Assembly (NCBI GenBank): GCA_947561395.2 | Contig: OX387182.1 | Coordinates: 38,929,949-38,993,948 of the forward strand | Direction of reading: 5' to 3' | Length of the DNA: 64,000 bases | Source: Buxus sempervirens | Taxonomy: Eukaryota; Streptophyta; Magnoliopsida; Buxales; Buxaceae | In this document: positions 43,713 to 55,399 of the stretch, one piece after another | Numbering within the stretch: position 1 is the stretch's first letter | Layout of the letters: each line of letters starts with the position of its first letter | Translations under genes and position numbers: made by a program | The notes under the pieces: model-generated | The model's input: the letters and a program-made list of their open reading frames with translations, nothing else | Told to the model about the DNA's origin: nothing | Database searches by the model: none

Positions 43713-46101
43713 TGTAATGCCCCGAACCCGGGTCAATGCAAAACCAACCTCCGACCCGAACTCGGTTCGCTACTGTAACAACCTGAATTCAGTTCATCAA
43801 CCAAATCCGAGATGTTACTGGCCCATATCAAATAAACATCAAGAATATGCCAGACTAAGAAATAAATGATCCATTCATTAATTAACTATTAGAGTGCGGA
43901 ACATGTATCTACGGAAGTATAGTCTAATAATCCTCAAGAAAATAAGATATATTTAGCCATCAAAATCAATATTAAAGTCTAGTAAATAAAAGGGTCACTA
44001 ATCTCCCATCTCTCTAATACATCAAACCAAAATTAATAATAATATGATCAAATAACTAAATCCATATCAATCCATAACCTCAAACAAAATCCGAATAATA
44101 GTACTCCTTCGGCGAATAATCAGCTAGCTCTCCCTAGAAATCACTACTAAGATCCCCCTCTCGCGTATCAGCTGAAAAATGAGATAAAGGTAGGGTGAGA
44201 TATGAATATCTCAGTAGGTAACACATGCATGTTTAAACAGTTCATATACATAAAAATAACAGTTCATGCACGATTAAGCAATCTCGACTAAACAGGCTCG
44301 TATAACCATTCGTATCGATCAAGATTACAAAACAGTATAATAAACAGTTCTAAATGTAAATTTCAACAAGTTCTATGATAGGAATTCAATATCATAAATC
44401 AATAGCATAATCCATACATTACTAGGATGCACTAAACAGTCACATCCAACCAATATACCAATTACATGCCTCCAGCATATATGCAACAGTAACATCATGT
44501 GTTTGTGATTTTAGTGTCATTGTAGGACTCACAAAGATAGCTAAACCTTTTGAGATGACTCTCGACCAATTGCTATACCACCGTGCGGCTTACGAGCAGT
44601 GCTACTAATGATACTCAAGTCCCATGCAGCGCAGCTTAGACAAAAGCCGTAGTCACAGACTTATTGTACACGTACCCATCAGAGTTGGCATGTACCACCA
44701 GCATGTAGCACCAGAATCAATACATGAAGATGGTCACTTATCCACATGTACAGGGAATCACCAACGGCTTACCGGGGTGTCCCTCCAGACATAGGACCTT
44801 CCCAAACAAACCAACTTGCAAAGGAAGCACGCTCGCACAAGGGAGAAACTCAACCCAAATGAAATATCCCTTAACTATCTAGCCACAAATATGGATCCAT
44901 AACCAGCTATGCCCACTAGACTCCAAAATTCCCTAAAGTCTAATAATTTTATAAGGGTTGGTGCCTAGCGGCATATAAAGGGTAAATCTGACATTTCCTT
45001 CATTAATCGGGTTAACTGAGTTGAACTTATGATCTGAAATCTCTTTATGTAATTATCTGGTTTAAAGTGTAATTTAAAAATGTTCTGGTAATCAAATAAT
45101 CGGTCAAGTTTTCCAAATACTAGATTTCACAGTTTCATACAAAGTTTGGCAACTAGTGTCCTAAATATCTCCCTAATTTATTTTTCTGTAAAACAGGAAA
45201 TTTGATAAATTATTTTGGTCTTAAAACATCTTAATTAATGATTAAAATTTACTAAAAATAGTTTGGTATTGAATCAGGGTTTGAAAATGCAAAATTCTGC
45301 ATTTTCTGCACAGAGTGCCAAGGATCGCCTAGGGTCGCTCAAGCGGTCTAAGGTAAGCGGTAGTTCATTTTAGGTCGCCGACGATAAGTCATCTAGCAGT
45401 CTTGGGCAGTCTCAAAATTTGTACTGGTGTCTAAGAGCGCTAAGGATCGCCGAGCACAATCAAGTTGGCAGTCTCTCAAAAATGATCAGAAACAGTTTAA
45501 AAATATGCTTTTTCACATCCAAGATCATTCTAACATACATATAATATTGTTATCAAACTAAATACATGAATATATCATATAAAAACATGCTTTGGAGATT
45601 AAACACACGTAAATCCAAAAACAAACGATCAAACAGTGTCACCTACCTCTTACGGTTGTTCCCTCTTCTTCTCTTCCAAAACAATACTATCACACTCCCT
45701 TTTGGTTGTAGAAAACCTTGGAACACTGAAGGACTCGGCCCTTCTCTCCTTCCTTCTTCTTTTTCCTCAGTCGTTCTCGATCGTTTCTGTCTTGCGGCTA
45801 TCAAATACGAAATAGTCTTCCAAATGTATAAGATTAGGGTAATAAACAAGTATTTATATCCCTCGGATCCCATGTAGCTCACTTACAAGTTTTCCTATGC
45901 ACACTACCCAATCAGAACACAACTTAAAATATGAATCATACCTTGATAACTCATGATCGGACAGTTGGATCTGTGTCCAACTCTGGATTTCCAATATTTA
46001 TATTATCCCCTACATTAATAAAATATTTCCATCAATTAAAATTCCCAAACATATTATTTATTAATTTGTTATATTATTTAAGGAAAATTCGGGGTTTTAC
46101 A
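43713..46101 (-). mobile_element. Solo LTR B1 (Tekay-like family B)
   Basis: TGTAATGCCCCGAACCCGGG to GGGGTTTTACA, 2389 bases. Target duplication TTCGT (43708-43712) versus TTTGT (46102-46106), differing by one C/T at a CpG. No internal region is present. Donor motif at 45646 (AAGAG then GTAGGTGACAC); acceptor ends at 44172, so a candidate intron of 1475 bases. The CpG block is at 45306-45475. Confidence 0.88.
44100..44213 (-). other. LTR hairpin, acceptor and mini-ORF, B1 copy
   Basis: Hairpin at 44196-44213 with intact 7-bp stem; the loop is TTCA instead of TTCG on the minus strand. Acceptor ATTTTTCAG. The frame begins DTREGD and contains one TAG where B2 has CAG; it continues DYSPKEYYYSDF. 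Confidence 0.5.
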
Positions 46102-46469
46102 TTTGTTACGAACCGGATCACTAGAAGAAATCTGTTGTTCTGTGATTGTGTGAGAATGAACATCAACTATCGTGCCAAGTACGTCTTCCCTTGCCCAGCT
46201 CAAACCATCAACCTCTTCTTCATTGTCTGTTAAAAGTTGGGTAGCATATCGCTCACACTCAATGGGCTCTTCATCATTCACGATCAACTCAAACAAGTCT
46301 CTCGGCTTAGTCTTGACAACAACATTCCACTATTCATCAATTGGATCCACCACATAGAAAACCTACTCAACTTGAGATACGAATACAAACAGATCATCCA
46401 TAACGTGCTGACTAGTATATAAAAACCTTTTGAAGTTTACAAGTGCGAATCCTAACTCATCTGTCTTAA
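46102..46469 (-). pseudogene. CACTA DUF4216 C-terminal part
   Basis: The minus strand encodes TDELGFALVNFKRF, a VFYVVDPIDE segment after a frame disturbance, WNVVVKTKPRDLFELIVNDE, then an acidic tail. This matches the end of the DUF4216 domain of CACTA transposon proteins. It is separated from its N-terminal part (60119-60506) by solo LTR C, with CTTAA (46465-46469) and GTTAA (60114-60118) at the junctions. Confidence 0.7.
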
Positions 46470-46776
46470 TGTCATGACCCGGAACTAAGTCTGCCCCTCT
46501 AAGGCACAACCCGTTCTAGACCATGGCATGTAGGCCAATTACTCGCTAAAAATATGAAGGATTTAAAACTTTTTCCTAACAAGTGCAAGTGATAAGACAA
46601 TTCATGCTGTGCATATCAAGAGTGTGTCCTATATAAAAGAAATGTAATAAGACACTAGAATTATTCACAAAATGACGAGTGACTATATCACTCCTCTAAA
46701 AAGTAAGGTGTACAAGACAAAAGAAACTATACATGATCAACTGAAATAAATCCTAAGACCTATGGAGATCTGCCTT

Positions 46777-46846
46777 TCAATACCCAAAGGCTTTCTCTTT
46801 GCCTTTATCCCCAGCCCGATCCTTCACACCGAATGTCGATGGATCT
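46777..46846 (-). other. Acceptor and mini-ORF of LTR C
   Basis: The minus strand reads CTTATTTTGCAG, then a frame PSTFGVKDRAGDKGKEKAF to TGA at 46777-46779, in the same phase as in the other families. The hairpin upstream is eroded here but intact in D. Confidence 0.4.
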
Positions 46847-47288
46847 GCAAAATAAGAAGTAAAGCAACTATGAGATGGATGTTTCGGTAAACAACACATG
46901 CATGCACGAGAAAACACAATTTAGGCATATATCAATGGATTAAATCGTGACATGCGGCTAGTTGAGATCATAAATCAAATAACACAGTTCAGTGCCATAC
47001 AATTTGGTGCATGCTTGTGCGTCAGTGTACAGTTAATGCATTTAATACAGTCATTCATCCAATCTCATCAATGCTTATATAAAAGGTCCAGTTGTTATAC
47101 TACTCAAATTCTCATCTAGCATCACCAATTACACGCGGTGGCTAGGCATATTCGCCGATTTCTCATGACGTAGGAATCTAGTACTTCGGTTACACATGTC
47201 GTATAAATATCCATAGATGATTACCCCAAAGGTAAGTGAAGGGGTATTACAATATAATCAATACCTTAACATCAACACACATCTATCT

Positions 47289-49655
47289 TGTAACGCCCCG
47301 AACCCGGGTCAGTTCAAACCGACACCCGACCCGAACCCGGTTCGCTACTGTAACAACCCAAATTTAGTTCAACAACCAAATCCGAGGTGTTACTGGCCCA
47401 TATCAATTACAACATCAATAACATACCAGACCAAAGAAAGCAAAATCCTGTCAATTTATTATTCTATCAGAGTTGCGGAAACAAGTATGTGCGGAAGTGT
47501 AGATCAAAATCCTCAAACAAGCATAAAGCTTGACCATCAGTCAATAGTATCAAAGTCTGGTAGAATGAACTGGTTACTAACTCTCTCTTGTCTCTCTCAT
47601 ACATCAAATCCAATAAATGATAATAAACCAATTAAAAATGCTAAGTCTATAACATCAATCCACCTCAGACAAGATCTGGATAATAATAATCCTCCGGCGA
47701 ATACTCGGCTATCTCTCCCTGGAAGTCTAAGAGATCCCCCTCTCGCGTATCAGCTGAAAAAAATGGAATAGAAGTAGGGTGAGATACGAATATCTCAGTA
47801 GGTAACACATGCATGACTAAACAGTTAATATAAGCAAAGTAACATTTCATGCACGATTAAGCAACATCGATAAATCAGGCTCGCATAATCATTTATACCA
47901 TTCATGAACACAAAACAGTTTGATACACAGTTCTATATATAATTTTCAGCAAGTTTTAATATAAGAACTCAATAGCCAAAACAGTAGCATAATCCATACA
48001 TTGCCAGGATGTACTAAGCAGTCACATCCAACCAATATCCCAATCACATGCATCCCGCACGTGCACAATAATAATAATAATCATATCAAGTGTTGTGTTT
48101 TCAGTGTCATTGTAGGACTCACAAAGATAGATAAACCTTTTGAGATGATTCTCAACCAATTGCTATACCACCGTGCGACTTAGGAGCGATGCTACTAATG
48201 ATACTCAAGCCCCATGCAGCGCAGCTTAGACAAGAGCCGTAGTCACCGACTTATTGCACACGTACCCATCAGAGTTGGCATGTACCACCAGCATGCAGCA
48301 CCAGAATCAATACATGGAGATGGTCGCTTATCCACATGTACAGGGAATCACCAGCGGCTCACCGGGGTGTCCCTCCAGACATAGGACCTTCCCAGACAAA
48401 CTAACTTGCAAAGGAAGCGCATCGCATATAGGAGTAACTCAACCCAAATGACATATCCCTCAGCTATCTAGCTACGACTATGGATCCATAACCAGCTATG
48501 CCCACTAGACTCCAAAATTCCCTAAAGTATCATCATTCTATAAGGGTTGGTGCCTAGCGGCATATAATGGTTATATCTGTGCATTTACTTCATTATTCAG
48601 TCATTCGAATTTTGAATTCTCTTTATAATGTCTTATGATTTATAATATCATTTAGAAGTGTTTAGATAATCAAATGGTAGTTAGGCTTTTCCAAAATCAC
48701 ATTTCTCCTTTTCCTTCAAAACTTGGCAACTAATGTCCTAAATATCTCCCTAATTTGTTTTTCTGTAAAACAGGGATTTAGGTAGTTTATTTTGGTCTTA
48801 AAGTACCTTAATTAATCATTAAAATTGTCTAAAAATAGTTTAGAATTGAATTAGGTTCGAAATTATGAAAAATTGGAAATTCTGCTGAGAGCGCCTGGGA
48901 TCGCTCAGGATCGCTCCGGGCGGTCATCAGTCGGCGGTAGTGCAAATTCGAGCGCCCACGGTCCGTCGTCCCACGGTCCACAGCGTCCTCAAATCTTTAA
49001 CCAGCGCCTAAGATCGCCGATGAGCGCCTCGCAGAGTCGAGGTCGGTGGTCTCACCAAATCGAGCAGAAACAGTTCTAAATCACGATTTTTCTCGTCTAA
49101 ACTCATTCTAATGTATTTATAACATGCTTAGCTAACTAAATACAACTTTACATATCATAGAACATGCGTTTGCGATTAAACAGAGATAAATCCGAATTTA
49201 AAACCAAAACGGTGTCACCTACCTCTATACGCTGATTCCTCCTTCTCTATTCTGCACAATGGCTAAACTCCTGCACAGAGAAATCCTCTGGACGATGAAC
49301 GCACGCCCAGCCCTTCCTTCTTCTTCTCCTTCTTCTTCCCTTGGTCGCTCGAACAGTCGTCGCTTGCGGCTCTTCAATACGCGCGACAATACATGTATAA
49401 GAATTAGGTTAATTCTTTATACATATTTATACCCCCTGATCCTATGCATCTCCCATGCAACTCTTCTATACACCTTGCCCAATCAGAATACATACCTCGA
49501 TATCTCACGATCGGACGGTCAAACCTGCGTCTAATTCTGGATCTCCGCTAAGTTGATCACCCCCTACAATATTAAAATGTTTCTATCAATCATAACTCTG
49601 GGTAATATTATTTACTAATTTAATTTATTATTTAAGGAAAATTCGGGGTTTTACA
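47289..49655 (-). mobile_element. Solo LTR B2, nested in LTR C
   Basis: TGTAACGCCCCGAACCCGGG to GGGGTTTTACA, 2367 bases, with perfect TATCT duplications (47284-47288 and 49656-49660). The donor motif begins at 49222 and the acceptor ends at 47754, giving a candidate intron of 1469 bases. The CpG block (48882-49065) lies inside it. Confidence 0.92.
47665..47797 (-). other. LTR hairpin, acceptor and mini-ORF, B2 copy
   Basis: Perfect hairpin (47780-47797), TTTTTTTTCAG acceptor, then a frame DTREGDLLDFQGEIAEY continuing SPEDYYYPDLV to TGA at 47665-47667. This is the longest intact version in family B. Confidence 0.55.
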
Positions 49656-49660
49656 TATCT

Positions 49661-50115
49661 AGCTTCACCGATTACACATGGTAGCTAGGCATCTAGTACA
49701 CATCCATTGCTGATTACACATAGCGAATGGGCATCGGCCACCCATCACCTGGTGCCGGAATAACATGTCTGTCCACTGCGGATTACACATAGCAAATGGG
49801 CATCGGCCACTGATTACATGTGGTGTCGAAACAACATATACATCTATTGCTGATTACACATAGCCAATGGGCATCAACGACCGATTACACATGGTGCCAG
49901 AAGAATACTCATCCATTGCTGATTACGCATAGCGAATGGGCATCAGCAACCGATTACACATGGTGCCGGAATAATACTCATCCATTGCTGATTACACATA
50001 GCGAATGGGCATCGACTACCGATTACACATGGTGCCGAAATGATGTATACCTCCATTGCTGATTACACATAGCAAATGAGCATCGGCTACCAATTACACA
50101 TGGTGCCGGAATGAT
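49661..50115. repeat. Minisatellite of LTR C, GATTACACAT motif
   Basis: About six degenerate units of roughly 70 bases. Each has two halves: ATTGCTGATTACACATAGC, then GGGCATCGGC, then CCGATTACACATGGTGCC. The homologous array in D (57135-57480, inverted) has about four units. Confidence 0.8.
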
Positions 50116-50139
50116 GCGGTATAACAGGAACAGTAACAA

Positions 50140-50425
50140 TGGCCCTTGGCCATGGAGTATGTGTATAAACATTCCTACTCATATAGTATTAACAATGGTA
50201 ATTTTACTCTAAAGGTATCACATGGTTCATTGCACTCAAGCATGCCAGATCTCAAGGGTGGCCTATGGCCTTACCCGAGTCATTATTGGGCCAAGCCCTT
50301 AATCATTTCTCATGGATTCTGGGCCACTGTCCTCCATTCACTATCAATAACCATGGGCCACTACCCACTTTTCAATATCTATATACCAATGCCATGGGGC
50401 CACTGCCCCTTTCATTTATGGAATC
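50140..50425. repeat. GGGC/GCCC hairpin and TGGGCC-rich block of LTR C
   Basis: Repeated short motifs such as ATGGCCCTTGGCC, TTGGGCCAAGCCC, CTGGGCCACTG, CATGGGCCACTA and CATGGGGCCACTG. Many read TGGGCC, the plant site II core bound by TCP proteins. Confidence 0.5.
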
Positions 50426-50879
50426 ATTATTGTGAAACCCCAATCCCAGTACCCTTAGTACACCCTAATCAGTGAGTATGACTTGTAGGTGAAGCTGGTG
50501 CAGCTCAAGCCTAAAGCCAGCCAAAGTGGCTAACCCCGGCTGTGTGCACCTGTTTCCGGGTCACACTTGGTAAAAATGGGAAATTGGAGTCGCCACCCCG
50601 CCTGATGGGGTGCAGGCGGACACCGGGGTGCCTAAATTTTCTATTAAGACTTGGTATGCGGCTTGAGATTTTAAGCAAGTTCTCGGTTATGGTCCGGGGA
50701 AGTGACACCCCGGTCCGCCCCGTCAAGTGACGGGTCCCATAGGTTTCCCTAGTTTGAGTCAACTTTGGTCTCTCACTCACCCGATTCCTATTCCAGTATT
50801 TAATTTGGTCAAGTCTGGCGAGAACGCCAAAGTGGTGTGGGTCCCTTTACTTGATTTTATCTTCTTATTATTGAACGTA

Positions 50880-51440
50880 GTGAGTCTGATTGGGTGGGCC
50901 TCGTTGGAAGGCCCACGGATCCCTTGGTGGGCCAAGTGTGGCACACATGTTCCCTTGGTGGGCCTCAGTCTAAACCTGAGAGGCCCTTTGGGCTTTGGTT
51001 CAATGAATTGATTTTATTCGAACTTCAAGTTTGATTATTAAGTGGACTTTCATGCCAATGTGGCCCGAGACTGCCTTGTGGGCCCTTGAGTGGGCCACAT
51101 AGTTGGTTGCCAAATGATTTAAGTTTATCTTGCTTAATTTGTGCCAAAACAGGCTAGGCCTTAGGCTTGGGGCCCTTTACCTGGGCTTGGGCTTAAAAGC
51201 CCAAGGCTTCCTAAGTTAGGGTTTGGAAACCCTAACCTTTGTTGGGTTCAATGGGCTTAGTGGGCCCGACAGGCCTTGCCCTTGGTCTCAGCCAAACCAT
51301 GCCTAAATCTAAGCATCATACTTCCCAAGTGGGCTTTGGTGGACCTCAATGGGTTTGGCCCACTCAATCAATTTGATTATCTTGATTTAACAAAAATAAG
51401 TTTGTCGGGCTTAGTGGGCTCCGTTGGAAGGCCCACTGGA
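50880..51440. repeat. TGGGCC/TGGGCT cluster in LTR E
   Basis: Roughly fifteen or more TGGGCY motifs on either strand in about 560 bases, many paired as GTGGGCC with GGCCCAC. They match the site II element core of plant promoters. Inferred regulatory role. Confidence 0.5.
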
Positions 51441-53115
51441 ATCAAATTGGACCGGGTTGGTCCATGACCCATCTTGGGTCTCCGGTTGACTCGAAAACCC
51501 TCCTAGTTCATCCGGATTGATCAAACAAGACAAAAAAATAGCACAAGATCATGAAAATAGCAAAAATGGCATTCTGGCAGTGTAGCCGGCCTGAGATGCC
51601 GGTTACACATAAGGACCAGTGTATCCGACATCTTTGGCCGGTTACGAACAAGGCCATGTTGATCCGACCTGAGTTGTCGAATCAACCAAAAAACTTGGTT
51701 TTTTGGATTTTTGCATTGGGCTTGGGTTCCTGGGTCTTCTAGGGTGTTCCAATGATTGTGTGGGCCCCTGTGTGGGCCCACAATGGTTCAAATGGAACTT
51801 AAAAGGCTTCTTTTTGGGAGGTTTAAAATCAAGATCCAAGGAGAAGGCTAGAGCTTCAGCTTCTCTTTGCTTTGAACCAGATTTGGTGAAGAAACAGGAA
51901 CACAAGAGTCCCTGTTTTGGTCATTCCTTCACTCCAAAAATCAAGATCAAGGTATATGAATAAGAGTCAATGACATGGATTCAAGGAGATATGCTTCACT
52001 CCAAAAGTATGTGTGTGTGTGAGCTTTTCTGTGCCTAAAAGCTGAAGTAAGTACTCATATACCATTTACAACTAAATAATGAATGAAAGGAGAAATAGCT
52101 AAAGTATTTTTCTAATGCATGGTCATGTAATCTTAACATGAAGAAAAAAAGGGACTGATTTCTCATAGGCAAACAATGACCGATATAAGGTAAAAATATG
52201 GTAAGACAAGAATATGCAAGATACTAACAAGAAAACCATTGCTCAATTCATATGCATGCTCCTAGTACTAATAAATGATGAGTGAACTTTATATATGCTT
52301 AAAATAGTAGTTAAACCATGCACAAGCAAACTAACTAAAGAACATGAAATTCAACATGCATCCCATACAAATTTATAGCATATTTATATTAATCTATCTA
52401 TCTTAAGAAAAACATTTAAAGAAAGGGTAAAGGGGGGTTACACAAGGGATACAAAAGATGGCATGCACAAGAGGAACATGCTCCTCTTTTTGATGAAAAT
52501 AGAACAAGAATAAAGAAAGCAAGCAAATTAGTGGCCGAATGGGGGGTACATGACCACCTTCAAGCCATCAAAGTACCTCTCATTCTTTCTTTATACTACC
52601 AACACCTCACCTTTCTTGCCATGTGGGAGTAACCATTCTCAAAGTGGCTTACAAGAGACTAGTGGGGGAAGGAGACATGCAATATCCAATAACAAAACAT
52701 CATATATGCAAACATGCTTCAAATCACTCTATATTCATATATGTTAAACAAAAGTCATGGGGAAGCCATACCTTAGGGTTGGAATCTTCCTTAGAGATGT
52801 GCTTGAGTCCTCTTGTGGCACAACAATCCTTGGGCAGCACCTCCTCCTCTCCAAATGACCTCCAACACCTCCTTCTTGAGCAACAATAGAGGGAGAAGAA
52901 AGTGGGAAGGGTTTCTTCAAGACTTGGAATGGCTTGGAAGAGATGAAGAGACTTTGGGAGAGAGAATGGAGCTCTTGGAGAAGAAGATGGTGAGACCAAA
53001 AATGTGCTCAACCCCCCATACATATGGGGATTTGGGCTTTTTATAAGGTGATGTGTGTGGGATGTGTATGTATGCATGTGATGTGTGTGCATGCATGGAG
53101 GACACAATTATGGGG

Positions 53116-53216
53116 GAGAGAGAGAGAGAGAGAGAGTTATGGATGGATGATGATGTATGATCATGGGAGGAGAGAGAGAGAGAGGGATGTATGGATGATG
53201 GTGATGATGCCCATGT

Positions 53217-53254
<38 letters not shown>
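53116..53254. repeat. GA microsatellites in LTR E
   Basis: Three (GA)n tracts: 53116-53136, about 53169-53184 and 53219-53254. GATG-rich spacers resembling ATGGATGGATGATG separate them. Confidence 0.95.
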
Positions 53255-53258
<4 letters not shown>

Positions 53259-53329
53259 TGCATGGATGATGCCCATGCATGCCCATAGGGGACATCAATC
53301 ATGAGCAAATCTTGATATTTGTGGATTGG

Positions 53330-53582
53330 TCCCTGGAACTTTGGATTTTTACAGATTTAGTCCCTGATACTTTTGGACATTTACAGATTTAGTCCTTGAT
53401 ACTTTTGATATTTATAGATTTAGTCCCTGATACTTTTGGATATTTACAGATTGGTCCTTGGGATATTTTCTCAAGTTTGGATATTTATGGATCTAGTCCC
53501 TGATGCCCTTGGATATCTACAGCTTTACCCTTGAGATATTTTTCATTGATTTGGGTAATTACAGATTTCATCCCTAAGACCT
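53330..53582. repeat. About 32-base minisatellite in LTR E
   Basis: About seven degenerate units around GATACTTTTGGATATTTACA followed by GATTTAGTCCCT. The units lengthen and diverge toward the right end. Confidence 0.85.
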
Positions 53583-53672
53583 TTTTGCTCTGCTGCTTGC
53601 CATGTGTGCAAACTTTTGCCATGTGTGTAGTTTTCCAACACGCTACCCTAGAACTTCAACTGCTTACATCTT

Positions 53673-53965
53673 CTTCATCCGAACTCTGATTCAAGCAAAC
53701 TCAATTGTGTTAGAATCATATCGGAGCCCTCTATCCATTGGCATAGGATTAAGCAGTTGATTCAGGGTTTAGTAGAAAGTCAACTTTCTGCTCCCCCTCA
53801 AGTTTGACCGGCTCATAAATCCTTCATCCGGACTTCGATTCCAGCAAACTCAGTTGCGTTGGAACCGTGTCGGGATTCTCTATCCACTGAGATAAAGCAA
53901 GGTGGCCAATTATCACTTGATCAAAAAGTCAATTTTCCTCCTCAGGGTTTGACTTTTCCGCCAGG
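53673..53965. repeat. Two-copy tandem repeat, about 149 bases, in LTR E
   Basis: CTTCATCCGAACTCTGATTC (53673) recurs as CTTCATCCGGACTTCGATTC (53822), with colinear AGCAAACTCA and CTCTATCCA blocks. Each copy ends near AAAGTCAA then TTTGAC. Confidence 0.8.
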
Positions 53966-54377
53966 GTTTTCATTTTCAGCACTTCCAGGGATGCAAAAAT
54001 AAGGTGCTTACACCAGCTAGGCAGTGCCTATGAAGGTGAGTAATCTCTAATTTGTTGAATAAAGTTGGATATTAATCGAGAAAAATGACTAAGTGTAGGT
54101 TGGTAGTGTGCAATTGGTGTTGGAGTGGCAAAATGGTTATTTTTGTATGTGAAGGAATCACTTAAGTGAAAGAAAAAAAAAAGACAAGCATCTCATACAG
54201 CCAAACCCCCAACACCCGACCCCTCTCTCCCTTTCTCTCTTTCTCTCCTTCGTCCCCTTCTCCTTTCCCCCAAATCTTCTTCATCTTCCCTTCGTTTATC
54301 TCCCCATCACGTTCCCCTTTGAAAAGAGATCCTCACTAGCAAGAAAAGGAAAAGAAGAACCCTAGAAAGCCATTTTC

Positions 54378-55399
54378 TGAAAGAGTAGAGGACTACTCTT
54401 AAGGTCCACGATCTATAACAATTCAGAATTTAACAATTGCGGAAACAGTACACAAAGAATTATACGAGGAAACCTGGATCCAGATCCAGGAAAAACCTCG
54501 AGTCTATATGAGGCGACTAACCCTTCAAAATCCACTATTGAATGAGAAGACAATTACAAAGGAGAACATACTTAACCTTTACAATTTGACTCACTCAACA
54601 GCAATCCACAGTTCGAATCCACGAACTGCTATACAGCTTGAATCCACAAGCTGCAGAACACGATCAGTCCAGATCGCAAACAATCACTCTCCAGTGATCC
54701 ACAGTTCGAATCCACGAACTGCAACACAGCTTGAATCCACAAGCTGCAGGACACGATCAATCCAGATCGCAGCAATCCTCTCAGAATCCACTGAGACGAT
54801 CCAATGCAGTAGGAATCCACCTACGCATCAATCAAGGTCGATCACCAGTCCAGGCGATCACACGATCGGATGAAGTTCTGAATTGAAGAAGAATCCTCTA
54901 CCTTCAATTCCAGGTGATCTATCTCAGATCTCCCCCTCACTCAATCGCCGACTCTCTAAAGACGATTTGATCGAATCTCAAATCTCTCAAGATCCGAATT
55001 CAAAATGATCCAAAGAAAAAGTCACAATTAAAAATTACAACTCGTCTATTTAAAGAATAAAACACAAATCGCGTCGAGCGCTGGTAGCGTCGTGAAGCGA
55101 TCGAAGTAGACGGCTGGTAGCGAACTCATGTCCCGCTCAGAGTGAGTTGAATCTGTTAGACGCGCGCTGCTAGCGAGCTGCTAGCGGGAGAGTACGCGGC
55201 AGGTGCACGATCCTTGCTTTTGACACACGAAATTCCTTATGCGCTGCCAGCGGCGTGGTAGCAGTGTGGTGGCACCAACTCTTCTTCTTTACTGAATTTA
55301 CTGAATTTTCATTGTTTAATCTGCACACCTTGAAGCTTTATTAGAAACCTAATTTGTCAATCATTTGCCATAACAGGAGTGTGAGTTTTCACACTTACA
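54378..55399 (-). mobile_element. Solo Sirevirus LTR, nested in D
   Basis: TGAAAGAGTAG to CACACTTACA, 1022 bases, with perfect TTTTC duplications (54373-54377 and 55400-55404). Same family as the LTRs of the full Sirevirus but more diverged. It preserves the AATCCA-loop hairpin array (about 54605-54820), including a better-formed CTCAG-AATCCA-CTGAG hairpin, and the CpG block. Confidence 0.93.

Larger units (their letters stand above)
50541..54012 (+). mobile_element. Solo LTR E (about 3.5 kb), nested in D
   Basis: TGTGTGCACCTGTTTCC to GGTGCTTACA. Target duplication CCGGC (50536-50540) versus CCAGC (54013-54017), one G/A difference at a CpG. The family is unrelated to A-D. Its size and a GGAGTCGCCACC block near the start recall Ogre/Tat-type LTRs, but this is only an impression. 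No internal region is present. Confidence 0.8.

Noticed and set aside
45643..45882. 79-residue ORF in LTR B1 ending at the donor motif
   Set aside because: Its frame does not match the exon-2 phase and it is not conserved in B2 or B3; kept only as context for the donor site.
49661..50115. CRISPR-like appearance of the regularly spaced GATTACACAT repeats
   Set aside because: Plant retrotransposon context; spacers are themselves repeated and degenerate; the same array occurs in the other LTR copy. It is a minisatellite.
52917..53308. Ser/Leu-repeat ORFs across the GA tracts
   Set aside because: They are translations of (GA)n/(CT)n microsatellites in LTR E with no coding features.
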